64,000 bases of DNA from Mycobacterium sp. 852002-51163_SCH5372311 (lineage in GTDB: Bacteria > Actinomycetota > Actinomycetes > Mycobacteriales > Mycobacteriaceae), in the NCBI RefSeq assembly GCF_001667115.1, contig NZ_LZIJ01000147.1, positions 22,733 through 86,732 on the forward strand. Reading direction: 5' to 3'. Positions 35,191-43,656 of this stretch are shown in pieces; position 1 is the first letter of the stretch; every line of letters begins with the position of its first letter. The position numbers and the translations under genes were made by a program. Below the pieces are notes generated by a model that was given only the letters and a program-made list of their open reading frames with translations, was not told where the DNA came from and ran no database searches.

Positions 35191-36018
35191 TTACGGGCCA
35201 ACGAATCTGAAATCCGTGATGGTGTGGCCTGCGACCAGCATGATGTAGAAGTCGGTGAGCGCCAGCGTTCCCAGCGTGATCCACGCGAATTGCATGTGCC
35301 GGGTGTTCAATTTGCTGACCTGGGTCCAGATCCAATACCGCACCGGGTGTTTTGAGAAATGCTTGAGCCGGCCGCCGGTGACGTGCCGGCACGAATGGCA
35401 CGAGACGGTGTAGCACCACAACAGCAGCACGTTGACCACCAAAATCAGGTTCCCCACACCGAATCCGAAACCGCCCGTCGGCGAATGGAAAGCGACTATG
35501 GCGTCGTAAGTGTTGATCAGCGAGACCACCAACGCGAAGTAGAAGAAGTATCGGTGGCTGTTCTGGAGGATCAGCGGGAACTTCGTCTCGCCGGTGTAGT
35601 GGACCCGCGGTTCGGGCACCGCGCAGCCGGTCGGCGACTGCCACACCGAACGGTAATAGGCCTTGCGGTAGTAGTAGCAGGTGATCCGGAACCCGAGCAA
35701 AAACGGTAATACCAGCATTCCCAACGGAATCCACCACGGGAAGTGACCGAACCAGACACCCAGGTGGCTGGAGCCGGGCACGCAGGACGCGCTCACGCAC
35801 GGTGAGTAGAACGGTGTCAGGTAATGGTATTCGTCGACCCAGTAGTTGTTGCGCAACATCGAGCGGGTACCCGCGTAGACGAGAAACGCCAAGAGGCCGA
35901 CGTTGGTGATCAGCGGCGCCTGCCACCAGCGGTCGGTGCGCAGCGTCCGTTGCTGGATTTGGGCGCGGCCAGGCGAGAAGACGCCGGACGCAGGACGGTT
36001 CGCCGTGGGTGCGCTCAT
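35191..36018 (-). CDS. sdhC: Succinate dehydrogenase 1 membrane subunit
   Basis: A 275-residue integral membrane protein with about five hydrophobic spans, equivalent to Rv0249c. It is much larger than ordinary SdhC or SdhD. It has a Cys/His-rich block LWCYTVSCHSCRHVTGG (about residues 202-218) next to a membrane span, plus TGCAVPEPRVHYTGE earlier. Structural work on mycobacterial Sdh1 reported, as I recall, a membrane-embedded Rieske-type cluster; these residues are the likely ligands. It is the first gene of the sdh operon, 42 bases before sdhA. Confidence 0.9.
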   Translation of the reverse strand: MSAPTANRPASGVFSPGRAQIQQRTLRTDRWWQAPLITNVGLLAFLVYAGTRSMLRNNYWVDEYHYLTPFYSPCVSASCVPGSSHLGVWFGHFPWWIPLGMLVLPFLLGFRITCYYYRKAYYRSVWQSPTGCAVPEPRVHYTGETKFPLILQNSHRYFFYFALVVSLINTYDAIVAFHSPTGGFGFGVGNLILVVNVLLLWCYTVSCHSCRHVTGGRLKHFSKHPVRYWIWTQVSKLNTRHMQFAWITLGTLALTDFYIMLVAGHTITDFRFVGP

Positions 36019-36096
36019 CTAGTGTTCCTCTTCGAACGGGCTGTCTCGACGAAGGGTACACAGACGAAACCCCACCTTTTTAGGCGGGCTTACGTG

Positions 36097-36393
36097 TCAG
36101 TACCGACTGTGACCTCCGACACCCTCGTCGTCGACGTCGCGCCAGAAATCGCGGTCGTAATCGGTGTCGGGAATGGCGATCTTGTCGCCCGATTGCTGCA
36201 CGGTGGCCCGGTCCAAGTCCAATTCGGTGATGTCGGTGTCGAGCAATTCGACGTCGCTGAGGATTCGGTCGGCGTCGATCACGATGCGGCGCATCGCCGG
36301 GCTGTCGCCGTAGCGAATCTTCAACGAGGTCACGCACCGCCGCAGCCCGCCGATGAGGTCGTGCAGTTCGGCGATTTCAGTAGTGGCGGACAA
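36097..36393 (-). CDS. Conserved small protein (Rv0250c-like)
   Basis: A 98-residue acidic protein matching M. tuberculosis Rv0250c: AELHDLIGGLRRCVTSLKIR at the start and DFWRDVDDEGVGGHSRY at the end. TTG 36393 is chosen because the homologue starts with the same residues and AGGAG lies 5 bases upstream. It is linked to the sdh1 operon. Function unknown. Confidence 0.82.
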   Translation of the reverse strand: MSATTEIAELHDLIGGLRRCVTSLKIRYGDSPAMRRIVIDADRILSDVELLDTDITELDLDRATVQQSGDKIAIPDTDYDRDFWRDVDDEGVGGHSRY

Positions 36394-36464
36394 CGGATCT
36401 CCTAGAACAGACGGGGTTATGGCCGTGGTACGGATCACAGTACTCCCTCGATACTATCCACAGC

Positions 36465-37235
36465 ATGGGGCTACTGCCGGGTCAAACCACGCCAGCCGAC
36501 CGCGCTTTCGCGTTGCTGGGACTGCACCCGCCGGGGGACCCGGTGGTGCTGCCGACGGTGTGGGACGCCTGGTCGGCCCGCATGGCCGTGGACGCCGGGT
36601 TTGCTGCGATCACGGTGGGCAGTCATCCGGTCGCTGATTCGGTCGGCAAGGCGGACAACGAGGGCATGTCGTTCGAGGACCTGCTCACCCGGGTCGCGCA
36701 GATCACCGCCGCGGTCGACGTTCCGGTGTCGGTGGACGTCGAATCGGGTTACGGGCTGTCGGCGCCACGCCTGATCGACGGGCTGCTGAGTGTCGACGCG
36801 GTCGGACTGAACATCGAAGACACCGTGCACTCCGAAGGCGGACGACTGCGGTCGTCCGCTGAGCATGCCGACCTGGTAGGCGCGCTGCGGTCGGCGGCCG
36901 ATGCGGCCGGAGTGCATGTCGTGATCAACGCCCGCACCGACCTGTTCCTGCGCAAGGATGGTGACGACTCAGACCGTGTCGAGCGCGCGGTGGCGAGACT
37001 GGCCGAGGCCGCCGCGGCCGGCGCCGATGTTCTGTATCCAGTGGGGCGCCACGACCCGGATACGTTGCGGCGCTTGACTACTGAGCTGCCGCTGCCGGTT
37101 AACGCGATCGCGCTGCCGGACCGGGACGACTTGGTCTCCTTCGGGCCACTGGGCGTGGGCCGGATCAGCTTCGGACCTTTCCTGCAATCCGCGTTGGCCG
37201 CCCGGGCCAAGGAATTGCTGGCCCGTTGGAGCTGA
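36465..37235 (+). CDS. Isocitrate lyase/PEP mutase superfamily enzyme
   Basis: A 256-residue TIM-barrel enzyme. Motifs: VVLPTVWDAWSARMAVDAGF (start of the barrel), SVDVESGYG (metal-binding Asp and Glu), NIEDTVHSEGG (catalytic loop region) and INARTDLFLR. Relatives such as 2-methylisocitrate lyase and oxaloacetate decarboxylase cleave or form C-C bonds next to a carboxylate. The KKCGH signature of true isocitrate lyases is absent. Substrate unknown. Confidence 0.85.
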   Translation: MGLLPGQTTPADRAFALLGLHPPGDPVVLPTVWDAWSARMAVDAGFAAITVGSHPVADSVGKADNEGMSFEDLLTRVAQITAAVDVPVSVDVESGYGLSAPRLIDGLLSVDAVGLNIEDTVHSEGGRLRSSAEHADLVGALRSAADAAGVHVVINARTDLFLRKDGDDSDRVERAVARLAEAAAAGADVLYPVGRHDPDTLRRLTTELPLPVNAIALPDRDDLVSFGPLGVGRISFGPFLQSALAARAKELLARWS

Positions 37236-37245
37236 GACTTTCGGC

Positions 37246-37370
37246 GTGGCCGCGGCGTTCGGTGTGGTGGCCGCGGCGTTCGGTGTGAAGCCAGGGCGTT
37301 GAGAGTGAAGCCAGGGCGTTGGTCGAGCGATTTTTCCGCCCAGGTTTCACAACGAAAGCCCAGGATTCAC
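37246..37370. repeat. Dispersed hairpin repeat between convergent genes
   Basis: Two copies of a 21-bp unit containing tggccgcggcgttcggtg are followed by two copies of gtgaagccagggcgttg at 37284 and 37305. Complementary segments CCCAGGTTTCAC and CCCAGGATTCAC follow at 37340-37370. It shares its core with 15071-15144. Confidence 0.85.
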
Positions 37371-37448
37371 AACCGAAACCGGAGGAGCAACGCCAATCCG
37401 GCGAGGTCGTCGGGACCTCGCCGGATTCAGCTGACATTGCCTGCGAAA

Positions 37449-37889
37449 TTACTTCGTGATGGCGATGCGCTGCGCCTGCGTTCCGGTGTAGGCACCGGCC
37501 ACCCGGACGGTCAACACGCCGGCGTCGTACGAGGCCGAGACCGCCTCGCTGGTGACGTGCGCGGGCAGCTGGAAGGACCGCCGGAACGATCCGTAACGAA
37601 TCTCACGCAGAACCCGGCCGTTGTCTTCCTCGGCGTGCTGGTCGCGGTGTTCGCCGTGGATTACCAGACGGCCCCGGTCCACCTCAACGTTGACGTCCTT
37701 GTCGACGTCGACACCAGGCAGTTCCACGCGGACCACCGCGTCGTCGCCGTCCTTGACGATCTCAGCTGACGGGTTGAAGCCGCTGGTCACGGGCTTGAAC
37801 CAGTCCGTCGCCGCGGCCGGCCCGAAAAAGTCGCGTAGCCACCGGTCGGTGTCCCAGGACGGACGGGACCACAGTGCGAGGTTGCTCAT
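37449..37889 (-). CDS. hsp: Hsp20-family heat-shock protein (Acr2-like, Rv0251c)
   Basis: A 146-residue small heat-shock protein (alpha-crystallin fold), an ATP-independent chaperone that holds unfolding proteins. It matches M. tuberculosis Acr2: NLALWSRPSW at the start, DAVVRVELPGVDVDKDVNVE in the crystallin domain and AQRIAITK at the end; the conserved GVLTV motif is present. AAGGAG precedes ATG 37889. A sigma-E/H-like promoter lies about 65 bases upstream. Confidence 0.94.
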   Translation of the reverse strand: MSNLALWSRPSWDTDRWLRDFFGPAAATDWFKPVTSGFNPSAEIVKDGDDAVVRVELPGVDVDKDVNVEVDRGRLVIHGEHRDQHAEEDNGRVLREIRYGSFRRSFQLPAHVTSEAVSASYDAGVLTVRVAGAYTGTQAQRIAITK

Positions 37890-37955
37890 GAACATCTCCT
37901 TATGCTTGCTTGTGAGTTTGCTGTGGCCGGCGCCTTGCCGGCCGGCTATATGGAT

Positions 37956-37983
37956 AAACCTGAGTCGACCACGCTTAAGTTCC
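37956..37983 (-). promoter_or_regulatory. Candidate extracytoplasmic sigma factor promoter for hsp20
   Basis: On the minus strand GGAAC and GTTT are separated by 19 bases, close to the SigE/SigH pattern GGAAC-N17-19-GTTG. M. tuberculosis acr2 is known to be stress-induced through such sigma factors. Confidence 0.5.
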
Positions 37984-38012
37984 ACCTGGCCGTTCGCCGC
38001 CAGAGAACACCG

Positions 38013-38037
38013 TCACACCGGTCGCTGTGAGGTGTGA
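38013..38037. promoter_or_regulatory. Inverted repeat TCACACC-N11-GGTGTGA before nirB
   Basis: A perfect 7-base inverted repeat 68 bases before nirB. Its half-site GTGTGA recurs upstream of nnaR and narK3, so it may be the site for NnaR or a linked nitrogen regulator. Confidence 0.45.
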
Positions 38038-38104
38038 GGACGCCGTCATATGGGCGTCACATTGAGGGACTTTTCCTTAATTTCGGACCCCTACCCTGCT
38101 TTCC

Positions 38105-40654
38105 ATGGCCCCAGCCGGAAACGCAGCAGCCCGCCACGTGATCGTGGTCGGGCACGGCATGGTGGGCCATCGGCTGGTCGAAGCGCTGCGCGCCCGCGAC
38201 GCAAACGGTTCCTGGCGGGTCACCGTGCTGGCGGAGGAGGCAGACGCCGCCTACGACCGTGTCGGTCTGACCTCCTACACCGAGAACTGGGATCGGGGCC
38301 TGCTGGCTTTGCCCGGCAACGACTACGCCGGCGACGAGATGGTCAAGCTGCTGCTGAGCGCGCGCGTCACCGAAATCGACCGCGCCACAAAGTCGGTGGT
38401 CACCGCCGACGGTCTGCGACACAGCTACGACGCCCTGGTGCTCGCCACCGGGTCATACGCGTTCGTACCGCCGGTGCCCGGCCACGACTTGTCCGCGTGC
38501 CACGTCTACCGCACGCTCGACGACCTGGACGCGATCCGTGCCGGCGCCCAGCACACAGTCGCGGCCGGCCACACCCGGTCGGGCGTTGTCATCGGCGGCG
38601 GCCTGCTTGGACTCGAAGCCGCGAATGCCTTGCGCCAGTTTGGATTACACACGCACGTCATCGAGATGATGCCGCGATTGATGGCCCAGCAGATCGACGA
38701 GGCCGGGGGTGCACTGCTGGCCAGGATGGTCACCGACCTCGGAATCGCGGTGCACGTCGGAACGGGTACCGAATCGATTGAGTCCGTCGAGCATTCGGAC
38801 GGTTCGCAGTCGGTGCGAGTGCGACTCACCGATGGTGAGGTCATCGATGCCGGTGTGGTCGTCTTTGCGGCCGGTATCCGGCCCCGCGACGAATTGGCGC
38901 GGGCGGCCGGGTTGACGATCGCCGAGCGGGGCGGCGTGCTCACCGATCTGTCTTGCCGGACAAGCGATCCCGACATCTACGCGGTCGGTGAGGTAGCGGC
39001 GATCGAGGGCCGCTGCTATGGCCTGGTCGGACCCGGGTACACCAGCGCCGAAGTGGTAGCCGACCAGCTGCTGGACGGCGCCGCGGAGTTTCCCGAGGCG
39101 GATCTTTCGACCAAGCTCAAACTGTTGGGGGTCGACGTCGCGAGCTTCGGCGACGCGATGGGCGCAACCGAGAATTGCCTCGAGGTTGTCATCAATGACG
39201 CAGTGAACCGGACCTACGCCAAGCTGGTGCTGTCCGACGACGCCAAGACCCTGCTCGGCGGCGTCCTGGTGGGCGATGCGTCGTCGTACGGGGTGTTGCG
39301 GCCAATGGTGGGCAGCGAATTGCCGGGGGACCCGCTGGCGTTGATCGCACCGGCCGGCTCGGGTGAGGGTGCGTCGGCGCTGGGTATTGGCGCGCTGCCG
39401 GATTCGGCCCAGATCTGCTCCTGCAACAACGTCACCAAGGGTGACCTGAAGTGCGCGATCGGCGACGGCTGCGGCGACGTCGCGGCGCTCAAAGCGTGCA
39501 CCGCGGCCGGCACGTCGTGCGGCTCGTGTGTGCCGTTGCTCAAGCAGCTGCTGGAAGCCGAAGGCGTGGAACAGTCCAAGGCGCTCTGCGAGCACTTCAG
39601 CCAGTCGCGCGCAGAGCTTTTCCAGATCATCTCGGCCACCGAGATCCGGACCTTCTCCGGGTTGCTGGAGCGATTCGGCCGCGGAAAGGGCTGCGACATC
39701 TGCAAACCCGTCGTCGCTTCGATCCTGGCTTCGACCGGCTCGGACCACATCCTCGACGGAGAGCAGGCCTCGCTGCAGGATTCCAACGACCACTTCCTTG
39801 CCAACATACAAAAGAACGGCAGCTACTCGGTCGTACCGCGGGTGCCCGGCGGCGACATCAAGCCGGAACACCTGATCGTGATCGGCCAGATCGCACAGGA
39901 CTTCGGCCTCTACACCAAGATCACCGGCGGCCAGCGGATCGACATGTTCGGCGCCCGGGTGGATCAGCTGCCGGCCATCTGGAAGCGGCTCGTCGACGCC
40001 GGCATGGAATCCGGCCACGCTTACGGCAAGGCGTTGCGCACGGTCAAGAGCTGCGTGGGCAGTGACTGGTGCCGCTACGGTCAGCAGGACTCGGTGCAGT
40101 TGGCCATCGATTTGGAACTGCGCTACCGCGGATTGCGGGCCCCGCACAAGCTCAAGCTGGGCGTCTCGGGTTGCGCCCGCGAATGCGCCGAGGCGCGCGG
40201 AAAAGACGTGGGCGTCATCGCCACCGAGAAGGGCTGGAACCTCTACGTCGGCGGCAATGGCGGCATGACGCCCAAGCATGCCCAGCTGTTGGCCAGTGAC
40301 CTCGACACACCGACACTGATTCGCTACGTCGACCGATTCCTCATGTACTACATCCGAACGGCCGACCGGTTACAGCGCACCGCGCCTTGGGTCGAGTCGC
40401 TGGGGCTGGATCACGTGCGCGCGGTGGTGTGCGAAGACTCGTTGGGCCTGGCCGCCGAATTCGAGGCTGCAATCCAGCGGCATGTGCAGACCTACAAGTG
40501 CGAATGGAAGGGCGTGCTGGAGGACCCGGACAAGCTGTCGCGGTTCGTCTCCTTCGTCAACGCACCGGACGCCGTCGACTCCACAGTGACGTTCACCGAA
40601 CGTGAGGGACGTAAAGTGCCTGTGCCCATTGGCATTCCGCGGGTCAGATCATAA
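38105..40654 (+). CDS. nirB: NirB, NADH-dependent nitrite reductase large subunit
   Basis: An 849-residue assimilatory nitrite reductase that makes ammonium. N-terminal FAD/NAD domains (VIVVGHGMVGHRLVEAL, VIGGGLLGLEAANALR) come first, then BFD-type [2Fe-2S] cysteines (ICSCNNVTKGDLKCAI, TSCGSC), a second short Cys motif (CDICKP), and the siroheme/[4Fe-4S] domain with CVGSDWCRYG and GCARECAEARGKD. It matches Rv0252 and is followed 11 bases later by nirD. Confidence 0.96.
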   Translation: MAPAGNAAARHVIVVGHGMVGHRLVEALRARDANGSWRVTVLAEEADAAYDRVGLTSYTENWDRGLLALPGNDYAGDEMVKLLLSARVTEIDRATKSVVTADGLRHSYDALVLATGSYAFVPPVPGHDLSACHVYRTLDDLDAIRAGAQHTVAAGHTRSGVVIGGGLLGLEAANALRQFGLHTHVIEMMPRLMAQQIDEAGGALLARMVTDLGIAVHVGTGTESIESVEHSDGSQSVRVRLTDGEVIDAGVVVFAAGIRPRDELARAAGLTIAERGGVLTDLSCRTSDPDIYAVGEVAAIEGRCYGLVGPGYTSAEVVADQLLDGAAEFPEADLSTKLKLLGVDVASFGDAMGATENCLEVVINDAVNRTYAKLVLSDDAKTLLGGVLVGDASSYGVLRPMVGSELPGDPLALIAPAGSGEGASALGIGALPDSAQICSCNNVTKGDLKCAIGDGCGDVAALKACTAAGTSCGSCVPLLKQLLEAEGVEQSKALCEHFSQSRAELFQIISATEIRTFSGLLERFGRGKGCDICKPVVASILASTGSDHILDGEQASLQDSNDHFLANIQKNGSYSVVPRVPGGDIKPEHLIVIGQIAQDFGLYTKITGGQRIDMFGARVDQLPAIWKRLVDAGMESGHAYGKALRTVKSCVGSDWCRYGQQDSVQLAIDLELRYRGLRAPHKLKLGVSGCARECAEARGKDVGVIATEKGWNLYVGGNGGMTPKHAQLLASDLDTPTLIRYVDRFLMYYIRTADRLQRTAPWVESLGLDHVRAVVCEDSLGLAAEFEAAIQRHVQTYKCEWKGVLEDPDKLSRFVSFVNAPDAVDSTVTFTEREGRKVPVPIGIPRVRS

Positions 40655-40665
40655 CAGGAGGAATC

Positions 40666-41022
40666 ATGACGCTTCTCAACGACATTCAGGTGTGGACCAC
40701 CGCCTGCGACTACGACCATCTCATTCCGGGTCGTGGTGTCGGTGTGCTGCTCGACGACGGGAGCCAGGCGGCATTGTTCCGGTTGGACGACGGGACGGTA
40801 CACGCGGTGGGCAATGTCGACCCGTTCTCCGGCGCGGCCGTGCTCTCCCGTGGGATCGTCGGCGATCGGGGAGGCCGCGCGACGGTTCAATCGCCCATCT
40901 TGAAGCAGGCTTTCGCACTCGACGACGGCAGTTGCCTGGACGATCCGAGGGTGTCGGTTCCGGTGTATCCGGCACGCGTCACGCCGGCAGGGCACATCCA
41001 GATCGCACGGATGGCCGCCTAG
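40666..41022 (+). CDS. nirD: NirD, nitrite reductase small subunit
   Basis: A 118-residue Rieske-fold protein without the cluster-binding Cys and His, as is normal for NirD. Recognisable parts are VLLDDGSQAALFRL and VQSPILKQAFALDDGSCLDD. AGGAGG precedes ATG 40666. It partners NirB; gene order matches Rv0252-Rv0253. Confidence 0.94.
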   Translation: MTLLNDIQVWTTACDYDHLIPGRGVGVLLDDGSQAALFRLDDGTVHAVGNVDPFSGAAVLSRGIVGDRGGRATVQSPILKQAFALDDGSCLDDPRVSVPVYPARVTPAGHIQIARMAA

Positions 41023-41173
41023 GGGCGATCGCAAGCGCGGCGAAGCGGGGCGCGGCGGGTCGCCCCAATAGGGCTAGGGCGATCGCAAGCGCGGCGAAGC
41101 CGGGCGCGGCGGGTCGCCCCAATAGGGCTAGGGCGATCGCAAGCGCGGCGAAGCGGGGGCGCGGCGGGTCGCC
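41023..41173. repeat. 54-bp tandem repeat, about 2.8 copies
   Basis: Units start at 41023, 41077 and 41131 with gggcgatcgcaagcgcggcg; the third is cut short at GGGTCGCC. Between units lies CCCCAATAGGGCTA. The repeat starts right after the nirD stop. It looks like a mycobacterial VNTR locus and not a gene, although it reads open in one frame. Confidence 0.92.
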
Positions 41174-41197
41174 ACCATGAGGACAAGCCGGCCCGCA

Positions 41198-41647
41198 CTA
41201 GTCGATTTTGCCGACGAGGTACCGCTGCATCGTTGGACCGATGGCGTCAACGAGTTGTTCCACCGTCATCGAGTGCAGCGGCTCGGAACGCACCCCGTAG
41301 CGCATGATGCCCAAACCGACTAGTTGAGAGGCGCATAACGACGCACGGACGGCGACCTTGTCGGCTCCAAGCATCTTCAGCAGTGGGTTGAAGACCGGTC
41401 CGATGAACATCGACTGCACGATCTCGGCGGTTTTGGCCAGCCCGGTGGAGGCGATCGCGCTGGCCGCAAAGGGGCCGCCACCGGCCGCATCCCAGGTGGT
41501 AATCAGCATGAAAAGCGTGCGACGCCCAACTTGGTTGACGCTGCCGGTGACGATGCGGTCGATGAACTCCGGTGTGCTGAACGGCAAACGCAGCATTTTC
41601 GCCACGTCGTCGAGGAGCCCACGCGAAGGCTCTTCGTTACGGGCCAT
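41198..41647 (-). CDS. TetR C-terminal-domain-like protein without HTH (Rv0258c-like)
   Basis: A 149-residue, mostly helical protein resembling the ligand-binding C-terminal half of TetR regulators (for example STPEFIDRIVTGSVNQVGRR, MTVEQLVDAIGPTMQRYL). No DNA-binding helix-turn-helix is present, as also holds for the M. tuberculosis relative Rv0258c. It is 10 bases downstream of the chelatase gene. Function unknown. Confidence 0.75.
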   Translation of the reverse strand: MARNEEPSRGLLDDVAKMLRLPFSTPEFIDRIVTGSVNQVGRRTLFMLITTWDAAGGGPFAASAIASTGLAKTAEIVQSMFIGPVFNPLLKMLGADKVAVRASLCASQLVGLGIMRYGVRSEPLHSMTVEQLVDAIGPTMQRYLVGKID

Positions 41648-41657
41648 GTTGTCAGGA

Positions 41658-42425
41658 TTACCTGGATATCTCCAAAGAGCAAGCGTCAGTGCCTTCGGCG
41701 TGGCACACGGGCAAGTGTCGCGGTCGGCGACTGCCCCGATGCGGCGCGACGCCGACGAAGCGATCCGCGATCAGCCGGGCCAGGCCGGGATGGGTGCCCA
41801 ACGGCCGGGTCACCAGATCGGCGCTTGACGCATGCAACCGTTCTTGAAACAGCCCGTCAGCCAGCAAATACGAGGCCACCGCAACGCGCTGAGCACCCCG
41901 GCGTCGGGCTTCGGCCACAGCCGTGCGGACATCGGGGTCGCCGGTCGCCGCAAATCCCAAGTCAACTCGTGATCCGGTCAGCGCGGCGAGCAGCGTTGCG
42001 GCGCTGCGCAGATCCGCCCGAGCCCGTCGGTCGGAGGTGCCCGCTGCCGCCAGGATCACCGAATCTCCGGGACGCCAACCGGTTTGCACGAGTTGATCGG
42101 CCAGGAGCTGGGTGATCTGCCGGCTCGGCCCCAAAGCGGGGGTTACCGTGACATTCGGATGTCCGCTGGCCGCAACGTGAGCGGGAAGATCACGACGGAC
42201 GTGATAGCCACGGGACAGAAACGCCGGTACCACGATGGCGGGGCGCGTCGCGCGGCCTGGCGCCGCGAGGCGCGTAAGCAGCTCGCCGGGAGTCGGCCCC
42301 AGTACGTCGACGAACGCAACCTGGACGTTGGCGCCGACTAGCACACCCACTCGTGCGGCGAGATCACCGATCATCGCCACACCGCCGGGCCTGCGGGTGC
42401 CGTGCGCCACCATGACCAGATTCAT
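41658..42425 (-). CDS. Sirohydrochlorin chelatase-like protein (Rv0259c-like)
   Basis: A 255-residue CbiX/SirB-type protein with two chelatase halves. The first has LVMVAHGTRRPGG (metal-binding His) and VPAFLSRGYHVRRDLPAHV; the second repeats the pattern with VASYLLADGLFQERLHA. Such enzymes insert iron into sirohydrochlorin to make siroheme, the cofactor of NirB. ATG 42425 overlaps the nnaR stop by four bases. Confidence 0.88.
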   Translation of the reverse strand: MNLVMVAHGTRRPGGVAMIGDLAARVGVLVGANVQVAFVDVLGPTPGELLTRLAAPGRATRPAIVVPAFLSRGYHVRRDLPAHVAASGHPNVTVTPALGPSRQITQLLADQLVQTGWRPGDSVILAAAGTSDRRARADLRSAATLLAALTGSRVDLGFAATGDPDVRTAVAEARRRGAQRVAVASYLLADGLFQERLHASSADLVTRPLGTHPGLARLIADRFVGVAPHRGSRRPRHLPVCHAEGTDACSLEISR

Positions 42426-43567
42426 CGCGCACCCGTTGGTGTGTCGACGGCGAGCCGATAACCACGTTTGACCACCGTGGCGACAATGTTCTTGTCGCCC
42501 AAGGCTGTTCGAAGCCGCAGCACAGCGGTGTCCACCGCATGGGTGTCGTTGCCGTTGCCCGGCAGCACGCGCAGCAGGTCGCTGCGTGTGACGACGTCAC
42601 CGGGACGCTTCGCCAGCGCACGCAATATCGCCATCCCCGACGGTGACAGCGACTTGACCGAACCGTCCACCAGCACGCTGGTCCCGCGGATGTCGACCGC
42701 ATGGCCGGCAGCCTTCACGGTGCACGAACCCAATATCGGCAACTCCTCGGCAATATGGCGGGCCAAGGCTCCCAAGCGCATTCGTTCCGGCGATGACGTC
42801 GGTATGCCCTTGCGGATCAGCGGCCTCGAGGTCACCGGGCCGACGCACATCGCGTGCACATCGGTGCGCAGCGCATCCAGCACCTGATCCTGGAGATTCA
42901 ATTCCCGGCTGCGTTCCAGGACGGCTGCCGCCGCAGGTGCCGATGTGAAGCTGACCGCATCGAATTGCCGGCGCGCTATCCCGGTGACCAGCTGGTCGAA
43001 ATCGCCACCCAAAGGCGTTGGTTTCCAGCGGTACACCCGGATCGGCACCACTTCGGCACCCGCGTAGCGCAACCCGCCGAGAAACTCCGGAAACGGGTCC
43101 CAGGCGTCCGCGGCGCCGTGCAGCTGGACGGCGATGCGCGCGCCGGACAGGTTCGATTTGAGTAGATATTCCAGCACTTCCTGCGATGACTCTGATTCCG
43201 GAGACCACTCCTCGTGCAGGCCCGCCGCGCGCAACGCCCCGGTGGCTTTCGGCCCACGGGAAATGATCCGCACCGACGACAGTGACTCGATCAGCTGGCT
43301 GGCCAGCCCCCAGCCCTCGGCTGCGGCAATCCAACCCCGAAAGCCGATGCCGGTGTGCGCTACCAGAATGTCGGGCGGCTGGGCGATCAACTGCTCGGTG
43401 TTGCGGTGCAGCTCGTCGTCGTCGGGCAGGGCGATCATGTTGATCGCCGCGGCAGCACAGACCTCGGCGCCCTGCCGGTGCAGTAACGCGCACAGCTCTT
43501 CGGCGCGCCGGGCCGAGGTCACCGCAATGCGATAACCGGTCAGCGGCGCAGAGTCTGGCTGGCCCAT
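42422..43567 (-). CDS. nnaR: NnaR-type regulator: uroporphyrinogen-III-synthase-like domain plus winged helix
   Basis: A 381-residue protein, the exact length of Rv0260c. The N-terminal 260 residues are HemD-like (IAVTSARRAEELCALLHRQG; AVSFTSAPAAAAVLERS). The C-terminal part is an OmpR-type winged helix (SLSPSGMAILRALAKRPGDV; HAVDTAVLRLRTALGDKNIV; VVKRGYRL). The M. smegmatis relative NnaR was shown to activate nitrate and nitrite assimilation genes together with GlnR. ATG 43567 gives the matching length. The neighbouring chelatase, NarK and nirBD genes fit this role. Confidence 0.92.
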   Translation of the reverse strand: MGQPDSAPLTGYRIAVTSARRAEELCALLHRQGAEVCAAAAINMIALPDDDELHRNTEQLIAQPPDILVAHTGIGFRGWIAAAEGWGLASQLIESLSSVRIISRGPKATGALRAAGLHEEWSPESESSQEVLEYLLKSNLSGARIAVQLHGAADAWDPFPEFLGGLRYAGAEVVPIRVYRWKPTPLGGDFDQLVTGIARRQFDAVSFTSAPAAAAVLERSRELNLQDQVLDALRTDVHAMCVGPVTSRPLIRKGIPTSSPERMRLGALARHIAEELPILGSCTVKAAGHAVDIRGTSVLVDGSVKSLSPSGMAILRALAKRPGDVVTRSDLLRVLPGNGNDTHAVDTAVLRLRTALGDKNIVATVVKRGYRLAVDTPTGAR

Positions 43568-43637
43568 ATGAACTGTGTATGCCCGGATGATTTCCGTTGC
43601 GTTACCGCGCAATTGCTGACGCATTGCTCATGATGGG

Positions 43638-43650
43638 GTGTGAATCACAC
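43638..43650. promoter_or_regulatory. Palindrome GTGTGA-A-TCACAC upstream of nnaR
   Basis: A perfect 6-base inverted repeat 71 bases before the nnaR start. It shares the half-site GTGTGA with the nirB and narK3 upstream regions. Confidence 0.5.
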
Positions 43651-43656
43651 GTGAGC

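Noticed and set aside
36427..36442. GTAC-N8-GTAC palindrome between the Rv0250c-like and PEP-mutase-like genes
   Set aside because: The 4-base arms are themselves palindromic and too short to support an operator call.
37880..37925. HspR (HAIR) site upstream of hsp20
   Set aside because: CAAACTCACAAGCAAG shows only partial similarity to the HAIR inverted repeat CTTGAGT-N7-ACTCAAG.
37990..38104. GlnR box upstream of nirB
   Set aside because: I could not find a convincing GTnAC-N6-GAAAC arrangement; only the GTGTGA inverted repeat is clear.
41023..41173. CRISPR array or coding repeat at the 54-bp units
   Set aside because: Units are contiguous without unique spacers, and the open frame has no start context; a VNTR explains it.
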